Source of the DNA: Nonomuraea antri
GTDB taxonomy: Bacteria > Actinomycetota > Actinomycetes > Streptosporangiales > Streptosporangiaceae
Length of the DNA stretch: 58,036 nucleotides
Assembly (NCBI RefSeq): GCF_013283785.1
Contig: NZ_JABCPZ010000042.1
Span: 1 to 58,036 of the forward strand
Direction: 5' to 3'
Part shown: piece by piece, positions 10,436-18,426 of the stretch
Layout: each line of letters starts with the position of its first letter
How positions within the stretch are numbered: position 1 is the first letter of the stretch
Translations under genes and position numbers: made by a program
The notes under the pieces: generated by a model
Databases searched by the model: none
Told to the model about the DNA's origin: nothing
The model's input: the letters and a program-made list of their open reading frames with translations, nothing else

Positions 10436-12073
10436 ATGTCTTTTTCTTTGGTCGTCGACCGTGTGTCCTTCGGGTGGCCTGACGGCACCCAGGTGCTCGA
10501 CCGGCTCGACGCCGCCTTCCCCGCCGGCCGTACCGGCCTGATCGGGGTCAACGGGTCGGGCAAGTCCACCCTGCTCAAGATCATCGCCGGTGAGCTGTCC
10601 CCGCAGTCCGGGGGCGTCTCGGCGGCCGGGGTGGTCGGGTACCTGCCGCAGAACGTCCCGCTGGAGGCCGGTCGTACCGTCTCCGACCTGCTGGACATCA
10701 GCCGTACGCGGGCGGCGCTGCACGCCATCGAGAGCGGCGACGTCCGCGAGGAGCACTTCACCGCCGTCGGCGACGACTGGGACGTCGAGGAGCGCGCGCG
10801 GGCCGAGCTCGACCGGCTCGGGCTCGACCACGTCGGGCTCGACCGCACGGTGGGCACGCTGTCCGGCGGCGAGGCCATCATGGTCGCGCTGGCCGCGCAG
10901 TTCCTCAAACGGCCCGACATCCTGCTGCTCGACGAGCCCACCAACAACCTCGACCTGGACGCGCGCACCCGGCTCTACGCCGCCGTCTCGTCCTGGCCCG
11001 GGGTGTTGCTGGTGGTCAGCCACGACCGGGCGCTGCTCGACCTGGTCGACCAGATCGCCGAGCTGCGCGACGGCGCCGTCCGCGTCTACGGGGGCAACCT
11101 GAGCGACTACGAGCTCATGCTCGCCGCCGAGCAGGAGTCCGCCGAGCGGATGGTGCGCACCGCAGAAGGCGAGGTGAAGCGGCAGCAACGCGAGCTGATC
11201 GAGGCCAGAACCAAGCTCGACCGGCGCGAGCGGTACGGAAAGAAGTCCGCCGAGGGCATGCCGAAGATCGTCGCCGGGGCCAAGAAGCGGGCCGCGCAGG
11301 TGTCGGCGGGCAAGTACCGCAACCTGCACGCGGACAAGCTGGAGGAGGCACGCGAACGGCTCAGCGAGGCCGAGCAGGCCGTGCGGGACGACGCGGAGAT
11401 CCGCATCAGCCTGCCGGCCACCGAGGTGCCCGCCGGCCGCACCGTCCTGACCCTGCCGCTCGACCCGCCACCCGGCGGCGCCCGAGCCCAGGACCCGGAC
11501 CCCGACACCGAGGTGGACGCGGAGGTGGGCACGGACGTTGCGCGGCGCGTCCCGCTGGAGACGCTGGTCGTGCGCGGGCCGGAACGCATCGCGCTGCTCG
11601 GGCCGAACGGCTCGGGCAAGAGCACGCTGCTCAAGCGCATCGTCGAGCACGGCGCGCACGTCCAGGTGCGGTACCTGCCGCAGCGGCTCGACCTGCTCGA
11701 CGACGGTCTCAGCGTGCTGGACAACGTCCGGGCGCTGGCGCCGTCGGCGTCGGTGAACGAGGTGCGCGGCCGGCTGGCCCGCTTCCTGTTCCGCGGCGAG
11801 CGGGTCAACCAGGCGGTCGGCACGCTGTCGGGCGGCGAGCGCTTCCGCGCCACGCTGGCCGCGCTGCTGTCGGCCGAGCCGCCGCCGCAGCTGCTCCTGC
11901 TGGACGAGCCCACCAACAACCTGGACATGCCCAGCGTCCGCCAGCTCGCCCAGGCGCTGTCCGCCTACCGGGGCGCGCTCATCGTGGCCAGCCACGACGT
12001 GCCGTTCCTCGAACTGCTGGGCATCACCCGGTGGCTGCGACAGGATCGGGACGACGGCCTGGCTGAATCGTAA
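10436..12073 (+). CDS. ABC-F ribosomal protection ATPase (antibiotic-resistance type)
   Basis: A 545-residue soluble protein with two ABC domains and no membrane segments, the ABC-F plan. Domain 1 has GVNGSGKST, LSGGE and ILLLDEPTNNLDLD. A charged helical linker follows (about residues 225-330, rich in Glu, Arg and Lys). Domain 2 has GPNGSGKST, LSGGERFR and LLLLDEPTNNLDMP. The length matches TlrC, SrmB and CarA, which protect producers from macrolides by displacing the drug from the ribosome; the spectrum here is unknown. The start is ATG 10436; the frame is open 44 codons upstream, but that part lies in the leader. The ribosome site is weak (GGGA). Confidence 0.88.
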   Translation: MSFSLVVDRVSFGWPDGTQVLDRLDAAFPAGRTGLIGVNGSGKSTLLKIIAGELSPQSGGVSAAGVVGYLPQNVPLEAGRTVSDLLDISRTRAALHAIESGDVREEHFTAVGDDWDVEERARAELDRLGLDHVGLDRTVGTLSGGEAIMVALAAQFLKRPDILLLDEPTNNLDLDARTRLYAAVSSWPGVLLVVSHDRALLDLVDQIAELRDGAVRVYGGNLSDYELMLAAEQESAERMVRTAEGEVKRQQRELIEARTKLDRRERYGKKSAEGMPKIVAGAKKRAAQVSAGKYRNLHADKLEEARERLSEAEQAVRDDAEIRISLPATEVPAGRTVLTLPLDPPPGGARAQDPDPDTEVDAEVGTDVARRVPLETLVVRGPERIALLGPNGSGKSTLLKRIVEHGAHVQVRYLPQRLDLLDDGLSVLDNVRALAPSASVNEVRGRLARFLFRGERVNQAVGTLSGGERFRATLAALLSAEPPPQLLLLDEPTNNLDMPSVRQLAQALSAYRGALIVASHDVPFLELLGITRWLRQDRDDGLAES

Positions 12074-12103
12074 TTGACGTGCGGGGATCAATCGGGCGAT
12101 AGT
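12074..12103 (+). promoter_or_regulatory. Promoter of the lipoprotein gene
   Basis: TTGACG (12074-12079), an 18-bp spacer and GATAGT (12098-12103) sit directly after the ABC-F stop. The predicted start of transcription is at or next to GTG 12111, so the message would be leaderless. Confidence 0.5.
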
Positions 12104-12110
12104 GTGGCAG

Positions 12111-13145
12111 GTGTCTGCCCCCCGGTTGTTCTCCTGCGTTCTCGCCCTGTCGGTACTCACGGTGGGCGCGTGCAGTGTCTCCACGCCCCCGGCCGCGCCG
12201 GCCGGCGGCTCGGCGACCGTGCGTGGCTCGGCCGGCGGCGAAGGCTCGGAGACCGGCACCGGCACGGACACCAGTGCCGACCCGGGCGCCGACCCGAGCG
12301 CCGATCCCGCCGTCTCCCCGACGGGCAGCCCGAACCCGGGCGTCCTGACCGCCGAGGCGTACAAGGGCGAGCTCGACACGCGGTACAAGACCATGCTGGC
12401 CGCGATCAACGCGCTGGCCGGCGCGCGCAACGTGCGCATGCTGAACCAGCGCGTGGAGCGGGCCGAGGAGGCGCTGAGCGGGGCCGCCGACGCGCTGGCC
12501 GCGCTGGCGCCGCCGGTCGAGGTGCGGACGCAGCACGACGCGTACGTGGCCAGCCTGCGCTCCTTCGCCACCGAGCTCGGCTCCACCGTGGGCAAGGTGG
12601 CCGAGCAGGACCTGTGCACGTCGTCGGCGGTGCTGAGCGACCTGGGCGACCAGCTCAAGACCCTGGACGAGGCCGGCGAGAGCCTGCAGGGCGCCGGCGA
12701 CTACCCGGCCGACGTCGTCGAGGTGAAGGCCGCGGGCAAGAAGACCAGGCGGCTCGGCAACGGCGCGTTCATCCGCAGGTCGACGCTCAACGGCCGCAGC
12801 TCGCTGCAGATCCACAACGGCGGCTCGCGCGACGCGGTGGTCACCGTCGTCAAGGGCGGCAGCAAGGCCTTCAGCGTGTACGTGCGCAAGAAGTCGAAGT
12901 TCAGGGTGCGCGGCGTGCGCGACGGCAGCTACAAGATCTACTTCACGCACGGCGTGGACTGGGACGGCAAGACCCGCGCGTTCACCCGCCAGTGCAGCTT
13001 CGAGCGCTTCCAGAAGACGGTGAAGTTCAAGACCACCTACACCGCCACGCAGATCCTCTGGCACGACTGGCGGATCACGCTGCACTCGATCTCCGGCGGC
13101 AACGCCCGCACCGCGAACGTGGACCCGGAGAAGTTCCCCAGCTAG
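12111..13145 (+). CDS. Hypothetical secreted lipoprotein
   Basis: A 344-residue protein with a lipoprotein signal: a hydrophobic helix ending in LTVGAC, with Cys21 as the lipidation site. An Ala/Gly/Ser/Pro-rich low-complexity linker of about 50 residues follows, then a helical segment (about 75-190) and a basic beta-rich C-terminal domain with GRSSLQIHNGGSRDAVVTV and SFERFQKTVKFKTTYT. I do not recognise the family. GTG 12111 is chosen because a promoter places the transcript start there; GTG 12102 in the same frame is the alternative. The gene lies after the ABC-F gene but has its own promoter, and a strong terminator follows. Confidence 0.75.
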   Translation: MSAPRLFSCVLALSVLTVGACSVSTPPAAPAGGSATVRGSAGGEGSETGTGTDTSADPGADPSADPAVSPTGSPNPGVLTAEAYKGELDTRYKTMLAAINALAGARNVRMLNQRVERAEEALSGAADALAALAPPVEVRTQHDAYVASLRSFATELGSTVGKVAEQDLCTSSAVLSDLGDQLKTLDEAGESLQGAGDYPADVVEVKAAGKKTRRLGNGAFIRRSTLNGRSSLQIHNGGSRDAVVTVVKGGSKAFSVYVRKKSKFRVRGVRDGSYKIYFTHGVDWDGKTRAFTRQCSFERFQKTVKFKTTYTATQILWHDWRITLHSISGGNARTANVDPEKFPS

Positions 13146-13173
13146 CGGCCCGCCGACCGGGCGGAGCCGCGAA

Positions 13174-13201
13174 GGGCCGCGTACCGGCGAGTACGCGGCC
13201 C
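13174..13201. terminator. Bidirectional hairpin terminator
   Basis: A perfect 11-bp stem (GGGCCGCGTAC paired with GTACGCGGCCC) with a 6-base loop lies between the lipoprotein gene and the convergent zinc-ribbon gene, so it can stop both transcripts. Confidence 0.8.
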
Positions 13202-13208
13202 GTTCCGA

Positions 13209-13478
13209 TCAGGTGGAGAAGAGCATTCCCACCCAGCTGCGCTGACCACGGTGGTGCCCGTAGCCGCCGTGGTGGCCACCGTGGGGCGCGCCCCACGCGG
13301 GACCGGCGGGCGGGGCGGGGGCGGCCGGCGGGGCGCCGTGCCACTGCGACTCCATCCGGGTCAGCGTCTCGAGCTCGCCGTAGTCCAGGAAGATCCCACG
13401 GCAGTTGTCACACTGCTCGATGTGGACGCCGTTGCGCTCGTATGTCCGCATGTTCCCGCGGCACTTGGGGCACTGCAT
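13209..13478 (-). CDS. Zf-TFIIB-type zinc-ribbon protein
   Basis: An 89-residue protein. The N-terminal half is a TFIIB-type zinc ribbon with Cys3, Cys6, Cys23 and Cys26 (CPKC and CDNC) followed by GIFLDYGELETL, the hallmark of this small family. The C-terminal half is Pro/Ala/Gly/His-rich (GGHHGGYGHH) and looks disordered, with possible extra metal affinity. ATG 13478 is used because AAGGAG lies nine bases upstream; the GTG three codons earlier touches that site. Function in the family is unknown, with a nucleic acid or metal role often suspected. Confidence 0.85.
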   Translation of the reverse strand: MQCPKCRGNMRTYERNGVHIEQCDNCRGIFLDYGELETLTRMESQWHGAPPAAPAPPAGPAWGAPHGGHHGGYGHHRGQRSWVGMLFST

Positions 13479-13533
13479 TAGTCCCACTCCTTGACTTCGC
13501 CGTTTGAAGGCAAACCTATCGTGCGCGAGCCCG

Positions 13534-14391
13534 TCATGCTCTGACGATTCTGTTGCACGATTCGACCAACGAATGTTCGACCTCGTCCAGTTCCCGGCCC
13601 TCGCGATCGGCGTTCAGCACGGCCACCGCGGCGAGCTGAACGGTGAGCGCCCGGGCCGGCACGTCGAGCCGCCGCCACGGGTCGTCGCCCCGGCCCAGCG
13701 CCGGCCCGCCCGAGGCCAGGTACGCGCCCAGGAACCGCTCCCACACCTCCGGGTCGAGCAGCCCGGCCGCGTACCAGGCGGCCGGCCTGGCCAGATCCCA
13801 CGCCGGGTCGCCGACGCCCAGGTCGTCGACGTCGATGAGCAGCCAGCCGTCGCGGTGCACGAGCTGGCCCAGATGCCAGTCGCCGTGCGTGAGCAGGCCG
13901 GGCAGCGGCTCCGGCGGGGGCAGCTCCTTGAACGCGCGCCGGATCAGCTGCTCGACCGGCCCGTCGCCCGGCATGCGCAGCACCGCCCTGGCCGCCCGCG
14001 CCGGACCACCGGCGGGCGGCAGCGGCGGCAGCAGCGTGAGCGGCACCGCGTGCAGCCTGGCCAGCAGCCTGGCCCCCTCCTCCCACGGCGCCAGGCCCGG
14101 ATCGTCGTCCTGCGAGATCGGCCGGCCCGCCGGCCACACCGTCACCGCCCGGCCCGCGACCGTCAGCACGTCGGGGACGATCGGGGCGAGCATGAGCCCG
14201 CTCAGCGCCGCCGAGGCCACCGCCCGCACCCGGGGGCGCAACTCCTCCGGCTCGTCACGGCGGGAGTGCGCCTTGACCACCACCTCGCCCCTGCGCAGCA
14301 CGACGACGTCGGTACGCGTCGGGTGTAAGACGGGCTCGCCCGTGCCGCCGTACGCGGCGGCGACGCCCGCCAGCTCAGATTCCAGACCCAC
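13534..14391 (-). CDS. Aminoglycoside phosphotransferase-fold kinase
   Basis: A 285-residue kinase-like phosphotransferase. VVVLRRGEVVVKAHS carries the nucleotide-binding Lys40. The catalytic loop reads HGDWHLGQ (residues 169-176), and LLIDVDDLGVGDPAWDLA (from residue 184) supplies the metal-binding Asp. The usual catalytic-loop Asn is Gln176 here. The family includes aminoglycoside, homoserine and choline kinases; nothing ties this member to a drug. GTG 14391 is the start. TAGTCT six bases upstream could be the -10 of a leaderless transcript. Confidence 0.82.
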   Translation of the reverse strand: MGLESELAGVAAAYGGTGEPVLHPTRTDVVVLRRGEVVVKAHSRRDEPEELRPRVRAVASAALSGLMLAPIVPDVLTVAGRAVTVWPAGRPISQDDDPGLAPWEEGARLLARLHAVPLTLLPPLPPAGGPARAARAVLRMPGDGPVEQLIRRAFKELPPPEPLPGLLTHGDWHLGQLVHRDGWLLIDVDDLGVGDPAWDLARPAAWYAAGLLDPEVWERFLGAYLASGGPALGRGDDPWRRLDVPARALTVQLAAVAVLNADREGRELDEVEHSLVESCNRIVRA

Positions 14392-14448
14392 CGGTACAGA
14401 CTAGGGGGCGGCGCCGGGGGTCCAGGCCCCCGTGCGCAGCCCCGGGTC

Positions 14449-14970
14449 TCAGACCTCGAAGACGTAGAACGCCTGGGCGGTGGTGCTGTTGCAGACGTAG
14501 AGCTGCATCGGCAGGCCCTCGGTGCCCTGGCCGCCGGGCACGTCGAGGCAGTGGCTGTTGGTCCCGCTGACGTTCGACCTGATCGGAGAGGCGAACCCGG
14601 CCGAGTTGGGCTTCCAGGTCCAGCGCTCGTTGGAGATGTTGTTGCAGATCCACTGGTCGATGCGGTCGCCGTTCTTGGCGCCGGTCCTGGTCTCCATGCA
14701 GCGCGCCGTCGCGCGGTTGAGGAACTGGCGGTGGTTGTCGTCCAGCTTGATGAGCACCCAGTGCTGCATCGGATCGTCGCGGTTGCAGGTCCGCTGGACG
14801 ATGACGGCGTCGTCGGGGGTGTTCCGCTCCGGCTGCAGGCACAGGGCCGACCTGAAGTTCTGGATCATGAAGAACCCCGTCTCGGCCTGAGCCTGTGCCT
14901 GTGCCGGCGGTGCCACGGCGGTGAGCAGGGCGGCGGACGCGAACGCGACGAGCAGCGCATTGGTTCTCAC
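14449..14970 (-). CDS. Secreted ricin-type beta-trefoil lectin
   Basis: A 173-residue exported protein. The start is GTG 14970, preceded by AAAGGGAGACC. A Sec signal runs to about residue 27 (ALLTAVAPPAQAQAQA). The mature part is one beta-trefoil: QNFRSALCLQPE, RQFLNRATARCMET and NSHCLDVPGGQ repeat the ricin pattern, and QHWVL, DQWICN and ERWTW are the Q-x-W-like structural turns. Six Cys would form paired disulphides. Such domains bind galactose or other sugars, usually as part of a glycosidase; here it stands alone. It lies upstream of the kinase gene on the same strand, separated by 57 bases. Confidence 0.85.
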   Translation of the reverse strand: MRTNALLVAFASAALLTAVAPPAQAQAQAETGFFMIQNFRSALCLQPERNTPDDAVIVQRTCNRDDPMQHWVLIKLDDNHRQFLNRATARCMETRTGAKNGDRIDQWICNNISNERWTWKPNSAGFASPIRSNVSGTNSHCLDVPGGQGTEGLPMQLYVCNSTTAQAFYVFEV

Positions 14971-15077
14971 GGACGGTCTCCCTTTTCCGATGGGGGATTT
15001 ACCTCCTGAGGCGTTCCGTGCTGTTCCGCGGCGTTCCACCTGTGGGGCCAAGTGATCGGGTCGGTCAGACTGGGGGC

Positions 15078-15974
15078 ATGAGAATCGGTTTCGCCGTACC
15101 CCAATCAGGGCCGTGGGCCACGCCGGGCAATCTCCGTCACGTCGCCGCCAGGGCCGAGGAGCTGGGCTATCACGACCTGTGGACCTTCCAGCGGGTCCTC
15201 TACCCGGTCGGGCACCCCATGGGGCCGACCTACCGGGCCGTGCACGACCCGCTCATCACGCTCGGCCACCTGTCGGGGGTGACGGACTCGATCGGGCTGG
15301 GCGTGGCCGTGATCAACGCGTTCGTCCAGCCGGTCGTGCTGGCCAAGCAGCTCGCCACGCTCCAGACGCTGTCCGGCGGGCGGCTGACGGCCGGGCTCGG
15401 GCTGGGCTGGCTGGAGGAGGAGTTCGAGGCCGCGGGCGTCGGCTTCGAGCGGCGCGGGGCCAGGGGAGCGGAGTTCGTCGAGGTGCTGCGCAAGGCCTGG
15501 ACGGACGACGTGGTCGAGCACCGGGGCGAGTTCTACCGGGTCGCGCCCGCCCACGTCGACCCCAAGCCCGAGCCGGGGCCGCCGCCGATCCTGCTCGGCG
15601 GGGCCGCGCCGGCCGCGCTGCGTCGGGCCGGGCGGCTGGCCGACGGCTGGATCAGCGCCAGCAGGCACGACCTGACGGCCGTCGCCGAGGCGGTCGAGAC
15701 GATCAAGCAGGCGGCGCGCGAGGCCGGGCGCGACCCCGGGCGCCTGCGGTTCGTCTGCCGCGGCGTCACCAGGATCACCGCCCGCGACGACGCCCCCGAC
15801 CGGCGGCCGCTCACCGGCTCGCCTGAGCAGATCAGGCAGGACGTGGCGAACCTGGCCGCGCAGGGCGTGACCGAGGTGTTCCACGACCTCAACTTCGACC
15901 AGGAGATCGTCACGGCGGACGCCAAGGAGGCCATGCGCCGCGCCGAGGAGGCCTTGGAGGCCCTGGCGCCCTGA
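15078..15974 (+). CDS. LLM-class F420-dependent oxidoreductase
   Basis: A 298-residue luciferase-like TIM-barrel protein. MRIGFAVPQSGPW, the ARAEELGYHDLWTFQ block, TLSGGRLTAGLGLGWLEEEF and PPILLGGAAPAALRRAG are typical of the actinobacterial F420-using branch rather than FMN monooxygenases. The enzyme should transfer hydride between reduced F420 and an unknown substrate. ATG 15078 has GGGGGC close upstream. It diverges from the lectin gene and converges on the VOC gene, with 15 bases between the stops. Confidence 0.88.
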   Translation: MRIGFAVPQSGPWATPGNLRHVAARAEELGYHDLWTFQRVLYPVGHPMGPTYRAVHDPLITLGHLSGVTDSIGLGVAVINAFVQPVVLAKQLATLQTLSGGRLTAGLGLGWLEEEFEAAGVGFERRGARGAEFVEVLRKAWTDDVVEHRGEFYRVAPAHVDPKPEPGPPPILLGGAAPAALRRAGRLADGWISASRHDLTAVAEAVETIKQAAREAGRDPGRLRFVCRGVTRITARDDAPDRRPLTGSPEQIRQDVANLAAQGVTEVFHDLNFDQEIVTADAKEAMRRAEEALEALAP

Positions 15975-15975
15975 G

Positions 15976-15997
15976 CCGCTACGAAACCGCTACGCCC
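15976..15997. repeat. 11-bp tandem duplication at the VOC gene end
   Basis: CCGCTACG occurs at 15976-15983 and again at 15987-15994, an 11-bp period. The second copy includes the VOC gene's TAG stop (15990-15992, minus strand). It is short enough to be chance but follows the pattern seen at other gene ends here. Confidence 0.4.
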
Positions 15998-16382
15998 GCT
16001 CGGGCCAGCCGCCGTAGGGGACGGTCAGGATCTCCAGGTTGTGCCCGTCGGGGCCGTCCCAGTAGAGGCCGCGGCCTCCGTCGTTGGTGTTGATCTGCCC
16101 GGGATGCCGGTGGAACGGATCGGCCCAGTACGTGAGGCCGCGGTTCTTGATCCGCCCCCAGATCGCGTCGAACTCGTCGTCGCCGACCAGGAAGGCGTAG
16201 TGCTGCGGCACGATGTCGTCGCCGGTCTGGACGACGTCCAGCGACACCCCGTTGGCCAGTGTGACGACCTTGAAAGGCCCGTACGTCTGCGCGGAAGCCA
16301 GGCCGAGCACGTCGGTCAGGAAGTCGGCGGTGGCGTCCCTGTCGGTGGCCGCCACGATGGTGTGGTTCAGTTGCACGGACAT
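15990..16382 (-). CDS. VOC-superfamily (glyoxalase fold) protein
   Basis: A 130-residue single-module VOC protein. LNHTIVAATDRDATADFLTDVLGL and GPDGHNLEILTVPYG carry the conserved first-strand His and C-terminal Glu that usually bind the metal. Members include glyoxalases, ring-cleaving dioxygenases and drug-binding proteins; the substrate cannot be inferred. GTGAAGGC precedes the ATG. It lies 19 bases downstream of the AmiE-like hydrolase on the same strand and may be the last gene of the murQ operon. Confidence 0.85.
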   Translation of the reverse strand: MSVQLNHTIVAATDRDATADFLTDVLGLASAQTYGPFKVVTLANGVSLDVVQTGDDIVPQHYAFLVGDDEFDAIWGRIKNRGLTYWADPFHRHPGQINTNDGGRGLYWDGPDGHNLEILTVPYGGWPERA

Positions 16383-16401
16383 GCCTTCACGCTACGCCGC
16401 C

Positions 16402-17454
16402 TCATCCGGCCAGGCGCAGCCCCTCGGCGGCCACCGCGTTCCGCAGCTCCCTGACCCCGTCGCGGCCGCGCAGCGGGTGCACCGCGTTGGTGAGCAGCAC
16501 CACGCTCAGCCGCCGTTCCCGGTCGACCACCAGTGACGTGCCGGTGAACCCCGAATGCCCCCAGGCGGACGTCAGCGGCCCGACGATGCCCGGGTCGCCG
16601 ATGCGCACGCCGAGCCCGTGGCGGAAGGGCGCGCCCGCCACCCCCTGGTCGCGCAGCATCTCCGCGACCGACTCCGGCCGCAGCATCGCGCCGCCGCCCA
16701 GCCGCAGCGTCTCGCCGAAGGCCAGCAGGTCGTCGGCGGTCGCGAACACCCCCGCGTGACCGGCCACCCCGCCCAGCGCCCAGGCGGTCTCGTCGTGCAC
16801 CTCGCCGCGCACGACCCCGCCGCGTTCCGGCTTCCACTCGGTCGCCGCCACGCGCTGGGCGGGGGCGGCGTCGCCGATCGTGCGGTAACCGGTGTCGGAA
16901 AGCCCCAGCACGCCGGTGACCCGCTCGCGTACCAGCGCGTCCAGGGACAGGCCCCCGGCCAGTTCGGCCAGCCGGCCCGCCATCACCAGCCCGACGTCGG
17001 AGTACAGGTACCTCTCGCCCACCGGCTCCGTGACGGGCGTGCCGAGCATGGCGGCCAGGCGCGTGGCCGCGTCCGCGTCGGGCAGCTCCAGGTCGATGCG
17101 GCGGGTGGGCTGGAAGCCCGCCGTGTGCGTGAGCAGGCGGCGCGGCGTGATCCGCGCGTCGACGCCGGGGATCCAGCCGGACACCGGCTCGTCCAGGCCG
17201 AGCCTGCCCTGCTCGGCCAGCGACATCACCACCGACGTGGTGAACAGCTTGCTGATCGAGGCCAGGTCGAAGACGGAGTCGCGGCGCGCGGGCGGCCGGT
17301 CGGCGGCCGGCGTGCCCTCGGCGTCGGCGTACCTGACCAGTTCGCCGGTGGCCGCGGCGGCCACGACGGAACCGTCCACGGCGATGAGCGCGACCGCGGC
17401 CGCGCAGACCCGCGGCACGGCGTCCGCCAGGACGGCCTCCAGCCGATCCGACAT
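16402..17454 (-). CDS. Class C beta-lactamase-related serine hydrolase, AmiE-like
   Basis: A 350-residue penicillin-binding-protein-fold hydrolase. The nucleophile motif SISK is at residues 66-69, the second motif is YSD (151-153) and the third is HSG in WGHSGFTG near residue 300. There is no signal peptide, so it acts in the cytosol. AGGGGGAAGAC precedes the ATG, and murQ ends 23 bases upstream. In Bacillus subtilis a protein of this superfamily, AmiE (YbbE), is encoded with MurQ, NagZ and NamZ and removes peptide from MurNAc; position and family suggest the same role. A general esterase is the alternative. Confidence 0.82.
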   Translation of the reverse strand: MSDRLEAVLADAVPRVCAAAVALIAVDGSVVAAAATGELVRYADAEGTPAADRPPARRDSVFDLASISKLFTTSVVMSLAEQGRLGLDEPVSGWIPGVDARITPRRLLTHTAGFQPTRRIDLELPDADAATRLAAMLGTPVTEPVGERYLYSDVGLVMAGRLAELAGGLSLDALVRERVTGVLGLSDTGYRTIGDAAPAQRVAATEWKPERGGVVRGEVHDETAWALGGVAGHAGVFATADDLLAFGETLRLGGGAMLRPESVAEMLRDQGVAGAPFRHGLGVRIGDPGIVGPLTSAWGHSGFTGTSLVVDRERRLSVVLLTNAVHPLRGRDGVRELRNAVAAEGLRLAG

Positions 17455-17477
17455 GTCTTCCCCCTGATCTCGCAGTC

Positions 17478-18377
17478 TCAGCCGCTCAGCGCGTCGCTGA
17501 GCCGCTCGCCGTGCTCCTCCAGCAGCGCGCGGGCGCCGTCGGCGTCCAGCCCGTGCCTGATCATCAGAACCGCGATCTTGGCCTGGCCGCCGGCCGCGTC
17601 CAGCGCCTCGCCCGCCGTGTCGTGGTCGGCGCCGGTGATGTCGCTGACCATGCGCACCGCGCGGCCGGCCAGCTTGCTGTTCATCGCCGACATCTCGATC
17701 ATCTTGTTGCCGTACGTGCGGCCGAGCCTGACCATCGTGATCGTCGAGATCATGTTGAGCACCAGCTTCTGCGCCGTGCCCGCCTTCAGCCTGGTCGAGC
17801 CGGTCACCACCTCAGGCCCGACGACCACCTCGATCGCGTGCTCGGCGGCGGCCGACAGCGGCGCGCCCTCGTTGCACGACAGGCCCACGGTCAGCGCGCC
17901 CCGCCCCGACGCCTCGGCCAGGGCGCCGAGCACGAAAGGGGCCCGCCCGCTGGCCGACACGCCCACCACGGAGTCCAGCGGACCGGCGTCGAGGTCCTTG
18001 ATGGCCGCGGCCCCGGCCTCGGCGTCGTCCTCGGCGCCTTCGATGGAGCGGGTCAGCGCGTCGGGACCGCCCGCGATGATGCCCTGCACCAGCGACGGGT
18101 CGGTGCCGAAGGTGGGCGGGCACTCGGAGGCGTCCAGCACCGCCAGCCGTCCCGAGGTGCCGGCGCCGACGTACAGCAGCCGGCCGCCCTGGGCCATGCG
18201 CGCGCAGATCGCGTCGATGGCGTCGGAGATGGCCGGGATGACCACCGCGACGGCGGCGGGCACGGCCGCGTCGGCCTGGTTCATCAGTCGGGCGATCTGC
18301 GCCGTCGGCAGCCGGTCGATCTGGCTGTAGCGGGGATCGCTCTGTTCGGTGGACAGCTCGGGGAGCGGATCAATCAT
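17478..18377 (-). CDS. murQ: N-acetylmuramic acid 6-phosphate etherase
   Basis: A 299-residue SIS-domain enzyme that cleaves the lactyl ether of MurNAc-6-phosphate to GlcNAc-6-phosphate and D-lactate during cell-wall recycling. Diagnostic blocks are LLYVGAGTSGRLAVLDASECPPTFG, GVSASGRAPFV, GLSCNEGAPL and GSTRLKAGTAQKL, followed by a C-terminal helical tail. ATG 18377 is used; an in-frame GTG at 18392 is the other candidate. Divergent from namZ across 49 bases that hold a candidate operator. The kinase or PTS that would make MurNAc-6-phosphate is not in the window. Confidence 0.96.
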   Translation of the reverse strand: MIDPLPELSTEQSDPRYSQIDRLPTAQIARLMNQADAAVPAAVAVVIPAISDAIDAICARMAQGGRLLYVGAGTSGRLAVLDASECPPTFGTDPSLVQGIIAGGPDALTRSIEGAEDDAEAGAAAIKDLDAGPLDSVVGVSASGRAPFVLGALAEASGRGALTVGLSCNEGAPLSAAAEHAIEVVVGPEVVTGSTRLKAGTAQKLVLNMISTITMVRLGRTYGNKMIEMSAMNSKLAGRAVRMVSDITGADHDTAGEALDAAGGQAKIAVLMIRHGLDADGARALLEEHGERLSDALSG

Positions 18378-18394
18378 GACGCTAATTTCCACCC

Positions 18395-18422
18395 TTTACT
18401 TCTCTCTTGTAAATATCTTTCA
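18395..18422. promoter_or_regulatory. Candidate MurR-like operator between murQ and namZ
   Basis: TGTAAATATCTTTCA (18408-18422) has the TG-AA...TT-CA half-symmetry typical of RpiR/MurR-family sites. It covers a TANNNT -10 (TATCTT, 18414-18419) placed to start a leaderless namZ message. An overlapping inverted repeat, TTTAC-N9-GTAAA, spans 18395-18413. A 12-of-15 match to the first element lies upstream of the importer gene at 26280. Confidence 0.5.
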
Positions 18423-18426
18423 GACA

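Noticed and set aside
10400..12658. 752-codon minus-strand open frame opposite the ABC-F gene
   Set aside because: High-G+C shadow frame antisense to a gene with complete ABC-F motifs; composition is Arg/Gly/Val-rich without domains.
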